In this document: positions 26,127-38,775 of the stretch, in pieces
Layout: every line of letters starts with the position of its first letter
How positions within the stretch are numbered: the first letter of the stretch is position 1
Source: Gonapodya prolifera JEL478
Lineage: Eukaryota > Monoblepharomycota > Monoblepharidomycetes > Monoblepharidales > Gonapodyaceae
Reading direction: 5' to 3'
Length of the DNA stretch: 64,000 nt
Assembly: GCA_001574975.1 (NCBI GenBank)
Contig: KQ965810.1
Span: forward strand, 64,280 to 128,279
The notes under the pieces: model-generated
Seen by the model: the letters and a program-made list of their open reading frames with translations, nothing else
The model's database searches: none
Told to the model about the DNA's origin: nothing
Translations under genes and position numbers: made by a program

Positions 26127-29100
26127 ATGCAGCGTGGTGGTGGCGGAGGGGGTGCAGCGGGAGACGGCGGCGACGTGGCGGCGCTGTTTGGCGGCAGCGG
26201 AGGGGTGACGAGACGCAGCGTGTCCACGGGCGGGAGTGGCGGGGCAGTCAGGAGGGGTGTCGGTGCCGGTGTGGTCGCGAGTGGAGTCGGACTCGGACTG
26301 GGAGCAGCAGTCGCGGGGACAGGCGGACGACAGGCGGACGCGGCCTCGCTCTTCGGAAGTGGCGGTGGTGGCACAGACCCGTTCGCGAGCGTCGGTTTAA
26401 ATGCTTCCAGTGCTGGACCCACCCAGCAGCAGCACACACCCTCACACTCCCAGTCCCTGTCCCGCTCACACCCGGCGCACTCACTCACACGCACTACGCA
26501 CACCGCACCTTCTCCAACTCCTGGCCCGCAGAGAGACGCGGCATCCCTCTTCGCATCTCCCGCCCAACACCGATCTCAATCAGCGTCGCGATCCCTCCTC
26601 CCCACTTCCCCACCAACATCACCCACACCGCAATCCCAACCCCAACAGGGAGACACACTCGACTTCTTCGACTCCTTCCTCTCGCCCACCGCACCACGGT
26701 CTTCGTCGGCTACTCCCTCACGGTCCCCCGCATCCGCGGCTGGGTCCAGAAGACAGACCACAACGGCCACGGCCGCGGATTTCTTTGAAGCGTTTGGACT
26801 CGGTGGGGCTGGTGGGGATGCCACAGGTGCGTTGTACGGTGGGCAGGGGGTGTGGGTGGGGGTGAGGGGTAGGGGGTGCAGTAAAGGAGTCGCGTGCCGC
26901 GAACGCAGCGAGGACACCAAGGCCCAGGCGCGACAGAGGTGACCGAGGAGGCGGCGGAGGCGAATATGTCGCGAAACGTGTATGAGTATCACGGAGCGGA
27001 GCGTAACGTGTACCGAGGACCACGAGCGGAGTCGAAGCGAAGGATAAGCCGTCCGCGGCTATTGCAAACATCGAATGGAGGACAGAGGAGCGTGCTCGAG
27101 TGGGGAGTGGGGGCGCATATTCGTTTTGGGAAGAGATGGGTTCCGTTGTACGCCGTGTCTCACCCGCGTCCCATTCCCCCCCATTCCCCACCCCGCTCAT
27201 CTTGCCACCCCACACACAGCCACCTCCCCCTCAACATCACCCACCCCATCCCGCGTCTCCGCTTCCGCCACATCCACGTCCCCGCTATCTCCCGCGCGGG
27301 GTACGAGTCGGACCAAAACCGCGTCCGGGGTACCGCTTTCTACATCCACACCTGCCTCCACGCCCGTGCCCGCATCAACGGCAGGAGCAGTAGGATCAGG
27401 AACGCCCTCGGCGCAACCCAAAGTCAAGAAAACGGGCGACGAGCCCGCGCGAGTACCGGCACAGGCGGCTCTCGGGGCAAAGACGGCGACGACTCAACCT
27501 TCTCAACAATCACTAGAAACCCAACCGCAAACTGCTTCTACGACTACGACTACCACGACCGCCGCCGCCGCCGCGTCCCGCGTCCCGCCGTCGGAAACGC
27601 CCGTGACGCAGCCCGCCCCCACGTCGGCGTCATCGTCGCGATCTCCTTCCGCCCACTCGCAAAAACCGACAACGGCCACGACCACGGCGACGTCGGCGGC
27701 GTACTTCTTCGACTCGTTCACACCCGCCGCTACCACCACCGCCATGAGCGCCATTTCCTCCCCACCCGCGAAAACCACGCCCCTGCCTACCACCACCGCC
27801 GCCACTGCTTCGGCCTCCCGCTCCACGTCGGCAACACCGCTGGCACGACCCTCAGCAGCAGCGGCGGTGCAAGCGCAGGTGCAGGCGAAGTCCCCCGTGC
27901 CCAAGGCGACGCCTCTGCCCACGGGATCGGACTTCTTTGACGCGTTTGGCGCGAGCGCTGGACCTACTGCCGCGTCACCCGCGGTACCGGCCGCGACCAC
28001 ACAGGCGCCGGGAAGGAGCGCGTCTAGACCGGCCACCACGGCAGCGGCGGTGGTGGACCCATTCGCCGAACTGGCCTCTACCACCGCAGGGGCAGGGGCA
28101 CCGGACCCCTTCGCGAAATCCGCACCGACACAACGTGGCGCGCCGGGGGCAGACGTTTTCGATTCGTTTGGGAGCGGGGACGGCTTGAGAACCGCCAAGG
28201 CCACTCCCGCGGCGACGGCGACGGGAGGAAAAACCTCGTCCATAACCACGACCCCCGCACCGGCGGTCGCCAAAACGACGAGTCCCGCCGTGCCAGTAGC
28301 CAAAGTGACAAGTCCTGCGGCGTCTGCGTCTTCGGGCACCGCTGCCGCGTTCTTCGACACGTTTGGGGCGAGTACTGGCCCGAGTGCAGGTGTAGTTGCA
28401 GTTGCGGACGTGGTGGCGCCCGTGAAGAAGGTGAGTTCCGCAACGGCGACCATCCCCGGGGCGGATAACGTGACGAGTTCCGTGCAGGCGTCGGGCGCAG
28501 AGTTCTTTGATGGGTTTGGGGCAGGTGCGAACGCGCTGACCGTGAGCCCCGCAAAGACGATCACAACCACCACCGCCGCGGCCAAAGTTACAAGCCCCGC
28601 GGCGTCGTCGGTTGCCGGTGCCGACTTCTTTGACACGTTCGGGGCCAGTCCTGCTCCTGTGGTCCCCGCGGTGGATGTCGTTGCGCCGGTGAAAACCTCT
28701 GCAACCGTCCCCGCGGCCAAGACAATCAGCCCAGTATCAGCGAAGCCGACCACCACCACCCCCACCGCTGCGGCAAAGACTGTAAGCCCCGCGTCGGGCG
28801 CGAACTTTTTCGATACGTTTGGGTCCCCGGCTCCGACCAAGGCCACGAGCGCGAGTGCCCACGCGAGAGGAGGGTCTGGGGTGGGATTTTTCGACTCGTT
28901 TGCGGCGGGAGACGTCGGCGGCAAGGAGGACGGTAGAAAACAGGAAGTTGGGGCTGGTAGAAGTAGTAAGGCGGGTGTTGAGGCGTCAGTGGGTGCGCAC
29001 GTAGGAGCAGGAGCGCCTAAAGCTAGCCCGGTCCACGAGCAGACGAAGGGTGCTGCTGCGGGGTTGTTTGGTACGGCGGCAGGTGCAGGGCAGAGCGCCG

Positions 29101-32100
29101 CCGGAGGGTTCTTTGACGATGTGGCTGTTACCACTGCCCAAAAGAGTGGGCAGCAGGCCGTGTCCGCCGCGGCCAAGACAACCTCACCTCTCAGCGCGTC
29201 GTCGGGCGCCGACTTCTTTGACTCGTTCGGAGCTGGCGCGGGTGGCGCGCAGCAGCCGCAGGCGTCGTTCTTTGACGAGGTTGCGGGGTCACCTGTGGGA
29301 GGAGCACAGAAGGAGCCAGCGAAGAAAGTGGAAGGTGAGGCGTGCCGGTGCGCGTGCTGTGGTTGACGTTTGGCTTACCGCTCTCGAAAACAGAATCTGT
29401 CCAGCCCGCTCAGCAATACGATCCTGTCCCGGCGGCACAAACAGCTGCAGACCCTGCCGCCACCACCACCCCCACAGACCAACCGTACGTCCCCCTCTCT
29501 GACCCCGCGACGTGGGTGTACGACGCCACAACGACGATGTACCGTGACCCCGCGAGCGGGTACTACTACTACTGGGATGCGGCCTCCGCGACGTACCATT
29601 CTTACGTATGGGTCGACGCCGAGAACGAGCAGGGGGGAGAATGGGTGTACGTTGGTGTCTATGGCGCAGAGTACGCCGAGGGCGGTGCGGCGGGCGCGGT
29701 GGACGCTCAGGGAGAGCAGGGACAGATGCCCGTAGACGGGTTGGAGGCGCAGCAAGGACCAGCAGCAGGAGGGGACGACATTTTGGCCTTCTTTGACGAC
29801 TTGGCCAATCAGGCTGCCAAGGGAGGTGACGCGTCGACAACAGCTGCCCCGCCGGCGGCGGCGAATGGTATTCTTGGAGTCTCCGCGAGTGCCCCGAGTG
29901 GGTCTCTGCTGGTGCCGCCAGTGCCCGGCGAGAATAGAGCTGGGACACCAGGAGCGGACGCGTTGGCGTTTTTGGACTCGATTTTGCAGAGCGTGGGTGA
30001 TGGAGCACCTGGAGCCGCTGCAGCACAAGTGGAAAGCCACGGTGGCGTCGAGGTGGATGGGGGGTGGGTGAAGCTGGACGGCGAAGTGGGAGCGGTGGCT
30101 TGGACAGGGGAGCAGCCGGGAGCAACGCAAGTCCCTGAGCCAGAGCTGCAGGCACCCCCGGCGGTTGTTGAGGAGGTCGAGGAGGTTGAAGTCGAAGGGG
30201 GGGCGTGGGGGATGACGCAGGGTGGAGCGGGTGTGCAAGACAACACATGGAGCGATGTGGGGTGGGGTGGACCGAGTCAGGTTCCGCAGGACCAGCAGGT
30301 ATGTGCGGCGGCTCCTCAAGCTACACCTGCGGACCAGCACTCGTGGGGGGTGACGACACAGTCGACACCGGCGGACCACCACTCGTGGGGTGCCGCAGCC
30401 CAGGCAACACCTGCCGAAGAGGAGGTTCACGACGTGGACATTTCCGATCCTGCCGGATCGTTTATACAAGCTGCACCTGCCCCGCCCCCAACTGCGCCAA
30501 TAGGAGCGCCTTCACAAGAGGCCTTGGACGACGAGCTGGACGATTTGGTTGCGGGTGCGGCAAAGGACGCTGCCAAAGGGGCCGCCGGAGCGTACGGGCT
30601 GGCGACGTATGCGGACGCTAGCGCTGGAGGGGTGCAGGTGTTGGCGGAAGTGGTACCCGTCGATGCAGCGGCTGAGCTCGGAAGCCAAGGGTACTATGGA
30701 CAGCAAGGCGCCGCAAATGGCTACGGCTATGGATACGGATATGGCGAGAGCGGGGAGGCCGTCCCAGTGCACACTGTGGATGCATCTGGAGCGTATCAGG
30801 AGGGAACGTTCGCGGTTCCGGACACGGGCGCACAGGTAGCTCCTGAGACAGGTTATGGGTACCCGTATGGAACGCAGAACGAGGGTTACGCCGTCCAAGA
30901 CACCGTCGCGGAGCCCCAGGCCCAAGTGTCTCCACACACCCCGTCGTCAAGTGGACAGGGGCAATGGAACGTTCCTGCCCCGGCCAACCAAGTGGTGGAC
31001 ACAATGGGGATAGTGGGGCAAAGATCGGCTGCGGGGACACCAGTAGGGTACTCGCCATATTATCCAGGACCTTCACCGATCTCCGCGGTGCAGGGGTACG
31101 ACTCGCGGAGGGACAGTATGGCATCGGCGTCAACCACCGCGGCAGTGGCGGACGGGCGGGTATGCCCCTCGTGCGCGAGAAAGAATTCTGGGGATGCAAA
31201 CTTCTGCGCCAACTGCGGGTCCCGGCTGGGTGAGATTGTTGCCGCGTCGAGTCCGGCCCCCCCGCCACCTTCGGCGCCTAGCCCCTTCCCATTCCCATCC
31301 CTGCTGGACGCAAACATGAGACCGCACTCGGTGCAGGAGACGGGTAGCAGAGGTTACCTCGGGGCAACCGGTAGCGCCCTTTCACACTCGTTCTCGCACC
31401 CACACGGTGCTAAGCGGACTGAGTCTCCATCCGCACAGCCGCCTATATCTGCGTCAGCAAACAGGACCCCATCAGCACCCTTGTACGGTAGTATGTATGG
31501 TCAACCGCCTGGACCGGGGCTGAACGCGTACGGTGCGGGAGGGAAAAAAGGACCTTCGCCTTTAAAACCCACAATGGAGCAACCAGGGTTCAACGATCCA
31601 TTGCAGAGACATCGTCCTCGTCCAGTGATCTCGCAAGGATTTGGGGGGAAGCTTGTGGTTTCGATCCCAATTCGACAGAGCAGGTACAATGCGGCAATTG
31701 GGTCGATGACGGAAAAGGTGTATCCAGGATCAGTGACAATACGCAACGTGGCGGATGTAGTAAAGAAGAGCGGGAAGAACGTTCCAGAAGTTGGAGAGGA
31801 GCACAAATGGGGTGGGCCTGTATTGAGGATCAAGCCGAAGAATCGCAAGAAAGAGACCATCAAGATATTGGAAGAACGTTTCAAAAGCATAGAAGAACAG
31901 ATTCGAGTAAGTGGTGCGGAGCGGCGACGTCAAGCGAAGGCTGGTGGGGTAGAATACTATGACAACAGCGAGTATGAACAAGCGATGACTGCGAACGAGG
32001 AGGACATGGCGCTGCTTTGGAAACTTATCAAGATGGCCGTCGAGCAAGATGGCGCTCTTTTGTCGTCGGATCCCTCGGCTCGTCTTTCTCCCGAAGCGCT

Positions 32101-35100
32101 CACTTCCGTCATTGACATTCTGACCGGCCCTCGGTTGGAAGTTTTGAACGCTCGAGGGAGTCTATTTGACCAAGTGGAAGCATCGCTTCTGAAGGGCGAT
32201 CGGAAGCACGCGTGCGAGTTGCTCAGGGGCGCCAAGCAGTGGGCGCACGCCATCATTTTGGCCGGGCACAGTGATCCACAGACATACCGCGAAATTGTCG
32301 TGACCATGGCGGCGGAGCAGTTTGGACCAAATGGCTCAAACCCTGGTCCGATGGGTGCCGGATTGGAGGTCGCGGGAGAACGCCCAACATTGCTGGCATT
32401 GTATCGTTTGATGGGCGGTGACGGGGGTAACTCGGGTGAGTTTCGGCGTCAGTTGAGTTGCTGGTTCAAGGATAGCTAACGTGCCTCTGTACACGTATCT
32501 TTTATTTTAAACAGTCGATGGATTCCTTGCTTCTCCTGGAGATCCAAACTCTGCAGTGCCAACGGCTCACGTCAATCAATGGAGATCGATCGTAGCGTTG
32601 ATTCTAGCGAACCGCACAATGGGAGATTCTGCGGCGCTGACCGGGTTGGGAGACCAACTGAGAATGTTTGGGAGGTATTTTGCTGCCCAGATATGGTGAG
32701 TCGTGACATGTGAATTTCCGGGAAAATTGTTGCTCATTCGCTCCCCGGGACACTCAGTTATCTACTTTCGGGCACTCCGTGGGCATTCTCAGGGATCGAC
32801 AGCCCCGATAACCGCGTCATACTTGTGGGTACTGATCACACAGATTTTTGCCAAAAACGATTTTGGGAGTCCCCGAACGCCGTGCATCTTTCTGAGGTCC
32901 TCGAGCTGGCTTCCACCCTGCACAACAATGCCGGTATTGCAGTGGGATCTCTACCACACCTGCAAGCCTATAAAGTGGCTCACGCGTGGAGTTTGGCGGA
33001 TTACGGCCAGCTGGAGTTATCCAAGCAGTATTGCGAGACGATTGAAGAAGTCATTGGTGCCTATTCCAAAGGATCCCCTTACTTCCACAACCGCCTGGTG
33101 GAGCCTTTGCGGAACCTTCACGATCGTCTTTCCTCGACAAGCACCGCGTGTGGCCCAGAAACGAAAGAGGGTTCCTCTTGGCTCAGTCGACTCTCCAAGT
33201 CGGACGGTTGGAAATCAGAGCTGAACAAGTTCTTGAACAGTGCCGTGGGTGTGGAAGCTCCCAAGAGTACACCACCGTCGAATCCCAAGCCAGCCTCTCC
33301 CGCATCCAAGCCGGACGTAGAGCAATCCGGATTTGTGGAATCGACTGAGCCAGTTGCGACAGATGCTGCTTACAATCCGTTTAGTGTGTACGGTGCTTCG
33401 TACGATCCCCAACAACCACAACCGGCGGGAGCAAATGTAATTGGTTCTTCCTATGATCCGCAACAAGTTCCAGCAACAGGATCTGTCATGTACCTGGGGG
33501 GACCTATTGTTCCCACGTACGACCCACAGCAACAACAGCCGATGTTAAATGCTGGGTATCCCGGAACAGCGTATTCAACACCGGAATATGGCTCTTATGC
33601 CCCACAACCCATCGATTACACTGTTCCAACGCAACCTCACTATTCTGATACGGCAACTTCTAATGGACAGGTGGCAACACCTTCCTTTGGCCAGTACGAA
33701 GGTTACTCGAATACCGATGCTTTTACATCTGCGTATACGACAGTGCAGGAACCCTCGTACCCCGCGTCTAGCCAATATCACCAAGCTCCTGATACGAGCG
33801 GACCAACGTGGCAACAATCCCAGTTGGAAACCTCGACATTTTCAGATAATGTTGCACCGCAATCGCAAACTGAATTTTCAGATCAACGTTTTGGTGTGTC
33901 ACAGGTTGGAGGAGCGAGTTCATTCCAAAATGGTGAGGCTGGAGTGACTAACTCATATTACAATGGATTCAATGGGTACGACAACGCCACAGGAGGTTAC
34001 CAAATGCCTGAGTATGGGCAATCCTACACCAATGGAGGTTTCGTTCAAGACCCCACCACAACTTTTGCGGACAACGGGTATCAACAACCCACCAACGAGG
34101 TCGGCAAAGAGGGTCAGGTGCAGAACCAGTTCTACAACAACGAGTCTGGTGGAATGAATGCGTCGTATGAAGCCCAACCAGTGGCAAGCAATGCATACCC
34201 CCAACATGCGGCCGAACAAAACGATGGAGCTGCGGCGACCCACACGGAGAACACACAGTCCCAATCAATTGGCGAGACTTCTCAAAGTGTTTACACTTCG
34301 ACATACTCGGGTACTGAATTTGGGCAGTTTGTCAACCAGCAACCCACTTCAGGGGGCACAACACAGTGGCAAAATTCCACCCCTACCGAAAGTGTCGCCA
34401 CCAACTCAAATTATTGGCCAGGTGATCAATCCCAGGCTGCGAACCAGGAATCCAGCGCTTATGGCGAGGCAGAATCTTCACCCACCTCGGTCTCTGCATC
34501 AAATGGACCTGGTGCAAAGCGTTCCTCTACAACTGATACAGCAGTGCAGCGGGCAACTTCATCAACCCCGACAACGCCTTCGACTCGTCGTGCGCAAACG
34601 ATGGACGACGATGACTTGGGGTTAGGAAACAGCTCCCGCAAGAAGCGTGAAGAAGATGCACCTGCAAGCGCGACCTCGAGTGGGTCTGATGTTCAGAGGG
34701 ACAAAGATCAAGGTAAGGAAGAAGTATGGTCAAGTCTTTTCAGTCGGTGTAATTGGTTCTGTATCGTCAGATAAAACCCCTCCCAGCGCTGCAAAGGGTT
34801 GGTTCTCTTTCTCTTGGCTCAATCGAGGCACGCCAAGTGCAAAGACTTCTCCCGCACCTATAAGGGCGGATCTCGGTGAAGAAAATTCTTTCTACTACGA
34901 CAAGGAGCTCAAACGATGGGTGAACAAAAAGGATCCCAACTCGGCCAAACAGTCCAAGTCCGACATTGGACCTCCTCCAAAAACAAATCTCCCATCAAAC
35001 CCTCCCTCACCCGCACCTTCAGCACCTCCATCGAACGCCGGGTCGCGACCTCCGACCCGTTCCGACGAACGAGAACCCGACGTCGGAGCACCTCCTTCTG

Positions 35101-35507
35101 GCCCTCCATCGGCATTTGGAACTCCCGCGGGTGGGCGCAGAGGTCTTGCGGGAGGGAAACGACGAGCAGCGGCCAAGTATGTCGATGGTTTGGCGGGGTC
35201 CATATCATCGATGCCATCCACCAGCACCCCAAACTTCCTCCCCATTCCGACTGCGAACGCACTGGTGGCAGATTCTTCAGGGGATCCCACATCTGGAGTG
35301 CAGCCCAAGATTATGCGACCTCAGGGGAACCCAAGAGATAGCACCGCCTCCACTTTCGATTGGTCATATTACGATAGGCCGTCGGGGCAGCCTGCGCCGC
35401 AAGGATCTGGTCAATCTGAAGCGATGGGTACCGGTGTGACAACTGAACAAACAAATGCGGGTGGCACAACCAACACCGAACAAAGTGTTGTCCCGGACGC
35501 TTTCTAA
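26127..35507 (+). CDS. SEC16: COPII coat assembly protein Sec16
   Basis: Peripheral ER-membrane scaffold that organises ER exit sites and binds Sec23/24/13/31. Six exons: 26,127-26,826, 27,220-29,334, 29,394-32,435, 32,515-32,695, 32,758-34,712, 34,771-35,507; phases agree and give 2,909 residues, longer than typical Sec16. Residues 1-940 are Ala/Ser/Thr/Pro-rich and hold an array of FFD[ST]FG-type motifs and three DPFA words. An aromatic patch (TWVYDATTTMYRDPASGYYY) starts exon 3. A zinc-ribbon-like motif with four cysteines (CPSCARKNSGDANFCANCG) lies near residue 1,530. The central conserved domain (about 1,690-2,140) includes KVYPGSVTIRNVADVVKKSG, LLKGDRKHACELLRGAKQWA and SLPHLQAYKVAHAWSLADYG. 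A Tyr/Gln-rich linker follows. The C-terminal Sec16 block IRADLGEENSFYYDKELKRW is near residue 2,700. The start at 26,127 (MQRGGGGGG) is chosen by frame; upstream exons remain possible. Confidence 0.9.
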
Positions 35508-35707
35508 GTACGCTATTTTCATACCGTGGAGTATTTTTGAGTTAGATATGCAACTTGCAATGGGGGTTACAACAATGTAAACTCGATCGAAAGGAATCGG
35601 AAGTGACTTCAATTTGCCGAACGTCCCGCCCTGATTTCCGGCAAGAATTTTGTCGCCAGCGCAGTCTTCCCCTCCTGCAATCGCCGATTCATTTTGAAAA
35701 CTGAGAG

Positions 35708-36674
35708 ATGGCCAAGCGAATCGCGGTCGGAGACAAAGTTCCTGATGTGGTGGGTAGAATCTGTGGTGGTTGCATCGTTCATGCGATCGCGTCAGAATTA
35801 ATGTCCACGTTTCATGTGGGTACATAGACGCTCATGTACAACGCGCAGCCTGAGAAGGAGGGGATTTGCTCTGCTCCAAAACCAGTGAAGACATCCGAGT
35901 GTGAGCCGACTTGACGGAGTTTGATGTCCGAACCCTTCAACACACGCACCGCCCAGTGTTTGCCGGCAAGAAAGTTGTGCTCTTCGGCGTCCCCGGAGCG
36001 TTCACTCCTCTGTGTCACAACACTCACCTGCCCTCGTACCTGACGGAGTTCGACGTGCTCAAGACGAAGGGTGTGGACGTCATCGCGTGCATTTCAACGG
36101 CGGATGTGTTCGTGCAAGATGCGTGGGGGAAGGCGGAGAATGTCGGAAGTAAAATTGTGAGGATAGGAAAATGACGTAGGACTGTCGCAAGATTGTGACC
36201 CTTGTTGTGACAGCTCATGCTTTCCGATGGAAACGGTGAATTTGTCACCAAAGCGGGGTGAGTTTTGGGTTGCTTGATGAGTCGAAGTTGTGTACCAACC
36301 GTGGCGTACATGGCTCACAAAACGCACGCGCGAACTCGCGTATTCTCTACTCGTCTAAAAGACTGGTAAGTGAGGAAAGGACTTTATGATTTTGCTCTTA
36401 GAATATTCAACATTAGATCTTATAGTCAACAGATATGACGAAATTCCGCTTCGGACCGATACGATCTCAACGATTCGCCCTCATCGCGGAGGATGGCGTT
36501 GTCAAGCACATTGCCGTTGACGGACCAAAATACGGAGACACTGAGTACGTGTGCACTTGCTTAGGTTTCGTGCTCTGCTTTGACGAATACACACTCCCTT
36601 ATCAGCGCAAAAGCTATCGTAGCGAAACTGTAATGATGTCTTTTAGAGTGAACGAGTATAAAGAGTTAAACTGA
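35708..36674 (+). CDS. Peroxiredoxin-5 type thiol peroxidase
   Basis: Reduces hydrogen and alkyl peroxides using a peroxidatic cysteine. Exons 35,708-35,749, 35,828-35,900, 35,957-36,156, 36,214-36,257, 36,362-36,365, 36,426-36,544 and 36,647-36,674, giving 169 residues, the usual length. Start MAKRIAVGDKVPDV; core FAGKKVVLFGVPGAFTPLCH with the peroxidatic Cys in PGAFTPLC; then CISTADVFVQDAWGK, MLSDGNGEFVTKAGLSTDMT, IRSQRFALIAEDGVVKHIAV. The four-base exon ACTG is needed to keep the family alignment KAG-L-STDM in frame. Close upstream is SEC16 (200 bases), same strand. Cytosolic or organellar location cannot be told; no targeting peptide seen. Confidence 0.9.
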
Positions 36675-36788
36675 AAGGAGTGGGGATAGAAGGTTGTTTT
36701 GCCCCAAAAGATGACCAAAGCGCACTCATCTTGGATCGTGCATATAATTCTGTTGCACCCGCAGCGCTTCCACTCCCAACTCAGCATC

Positions 36789-37466
36789 ATGAGCACACGG
36801 CAGCCTGTAGCTTTGGAGCAGCCACGGTATCACACCGATGTCATCATGCAGGAGTCTGAAGATGCTCAAATTATGGTGAGCTGCGGACAAGAACTTCTAC
36901 CACGTAACGCATCGCAGCTTGATGATGACTACGGAATCCATCAATTTGGTTTATCGATTCCAACTGTTTTTCCTCGAATGGACACAAGCTTCAGTCCCCA
37001 TCAGCGTCAGACGCCAACCTAGCATCGACCCCGTGTCCCAAATCAAACAGTGTGTGGGGGTGGATCATCAATGTTCCCACTGCGATCCTGGCGGGTGAGA
37101 GGCGAGAGAAGCTCCACTCTTTAATGTGCGACGCATCCACACGCTGGAAGCTGACGCACAAAAGACGGTGCAGATAACATTCTGCTTCTTCTAAAAAGGA
37201 ATCGACTACGTAGGAGAGAAAATCGCGTGGGTTCTTGGGATCAGTCAGCCCATGTACCGGGAGTACATTGACGAATACGAGGAGAATAGGGATCAGATAG
37301 AGGAAGAGAAGAGACACGATCAAAATATGGTCAAGTGAGTGCACACATCAGACCTTCACCAAAATGTGGCTATTTCATTAATATTTTTCTTTCTTTCATC
37401 AGTGCACGAGAGCTGCAAGATGTCATAACATCTTCGCAAGCTCCGGACCAGAGAGGATATGTTTGA
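36789..37466 (+). CDS. FAM177 family protein
   Basis: Exons 36,789-36,875, 36,995-37,094, 37,199-37,334 and 37,403-37,466, in phase, 128 residues. The family core is clear: SVWGWIINVPTAILA followed by YVGEKIAWVLGISQPMYREY and IDEYEENRDQIEEEKR, matching the FAM177 pattern of an aromatic helix, GEKIAxVLGIxxPxYxxxIDEY and an acidic helix. Animal FAM177A1 is a Golgi-associated protein of unclear mechanism; fungal members are little studied. The first exon (MSTRQPVALEQPRYHTDVIM) lies where the variable N-terminal part is expected. It follows the peroxiredoxin gene by 114 bases on the same strand. Confidence 0.8.
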
Positions 37467-38775
37467 GGCTCAAGAATCAAGATGTACATACCAATGATTG
37501 GGACGATTAGAGTTTGCAATTGAATTATTATTTTGATACGGGATATGAAAAACAGTAGATTGCACTCCGTTTGGCAGGTTTTCAAGTGATCGTTAGAATG
37601 ATCTCCGTCCTTGCAACGACAAAAGGACCATTTGTCACATCAGGACAGGCGAAAAGTCTTATCCATACGAAGTGTGGCCTCAGCGACATTCCGTCGCCCA
37701 CACTAGCGTCCACATGCAGCGCTACCATCTGAACGAAGCTCGCATTCTCCATTATTCTTATTCCACTGTCGCAAGTTCCACTTCTGATAAATGGTGCACG
37801 CCCAGTCGGCCATTCCATTAACGCTTCCAATCACGTTTCTGATTTTTCAGCAGCAGTGCCAGGTGGACGGCTTTTACGTTGATTTGAGAATCAACTGTTA
37901 AACGAGGGAATGAGCTGCCGATCGTGATGAAAAGTTTCGTAAGCTCACACCAATTGGAGACGATTGCACTGTTTGTGACCATCGATAAACGATAGGAATG
38001 TCGGTGGAAGGGTATCGATGGCGCGCTCGTCGTTTTGCAAAGAATAGTCGCTCCACAAATGTGGTTCTCTTCCACTTCCATGTAAGTTCTTGAGATGCTG
38101 AAACCATTCAAATAGCTTTGAGATTTTGAATCTATTCAAATAGAAGTCGGAGTTGGTAAAACAGAAGGTCACGAGAACATTTGACACTGCACGGATGTAC
38201 CATTTGTTTAGAGTCATCGGACCCAATAAATAGTGTGCGGCATTCTTTCCGGGAACATAAAGCCCCAATCACGGGGCCAAGACCAGTGATTGGGCGGTTT
38301 GAGGAAGCAAACAGAATCGCGAAATATCCAGCGAGACAGGGCAAGCAGCGATGTGAAAGCTTCAGTTCTTCTTCGCTATGAGCTGGAAGGGCCCATGGAG
38401 AAAGCTGTCGTCCAGAAATGGGAGGTCCAGCAGGTTCCCGTCAAAAAGCGACAAAGAGTAGAGTTCAGTGACATTCACTTCTTAGAATCGAAAAGTGCAC
38501 GATATGAAGGGGCTGTGTCCGAGTTGGGTCATTTGAAATGGAGATGATAGAAAGCGTGCAGTGGTGGGGGTCCCCCAGTTCCTCAACTCTCATCCCTCAT
38601 TTGGGAAAAGAGCGCGAAAGTGGAAGCGGAACTGGGTCGGTACCCAGTGGGCGAGTTTAGGAACTGGCAATCATGAAAGTTTGGAATCTGAAAGGGTGAG
38701 TTGCTTGTGGTCAAAATGGTCCGGGCGGAGATTCATTCCAACCTCCCTAATCCTCTAAAACTTTGATTCGCCCCG
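37467..38775. other. Unassigned region with possible minus-strand exons
   Basis: About 1.3 kb. Minus-strand frames 37,582-37,830, 37,818-38,111, 37,945-38,268 and 38,132-38,344 have protein-like stretches (RFKISKLFEWFQHLKNLHGS; ASFVQMVALHVDASVGDGM) but no motif I know and no clear splice chain. They may be exons of one minus-strand gene of unknown type. The plus frame 38,290-38,547 is equally unassigned. Confidence 0.3.

Noticed and set aside
27503-29176. Minus-strand open frame of 557 codons antisense to SEC16
   Set aside because: It mirrors the GC-rich, Ala/Thr/Pro-rich coding of the sense strand; no motif, and the sense frame has Sec16 domains and coherent splicing.
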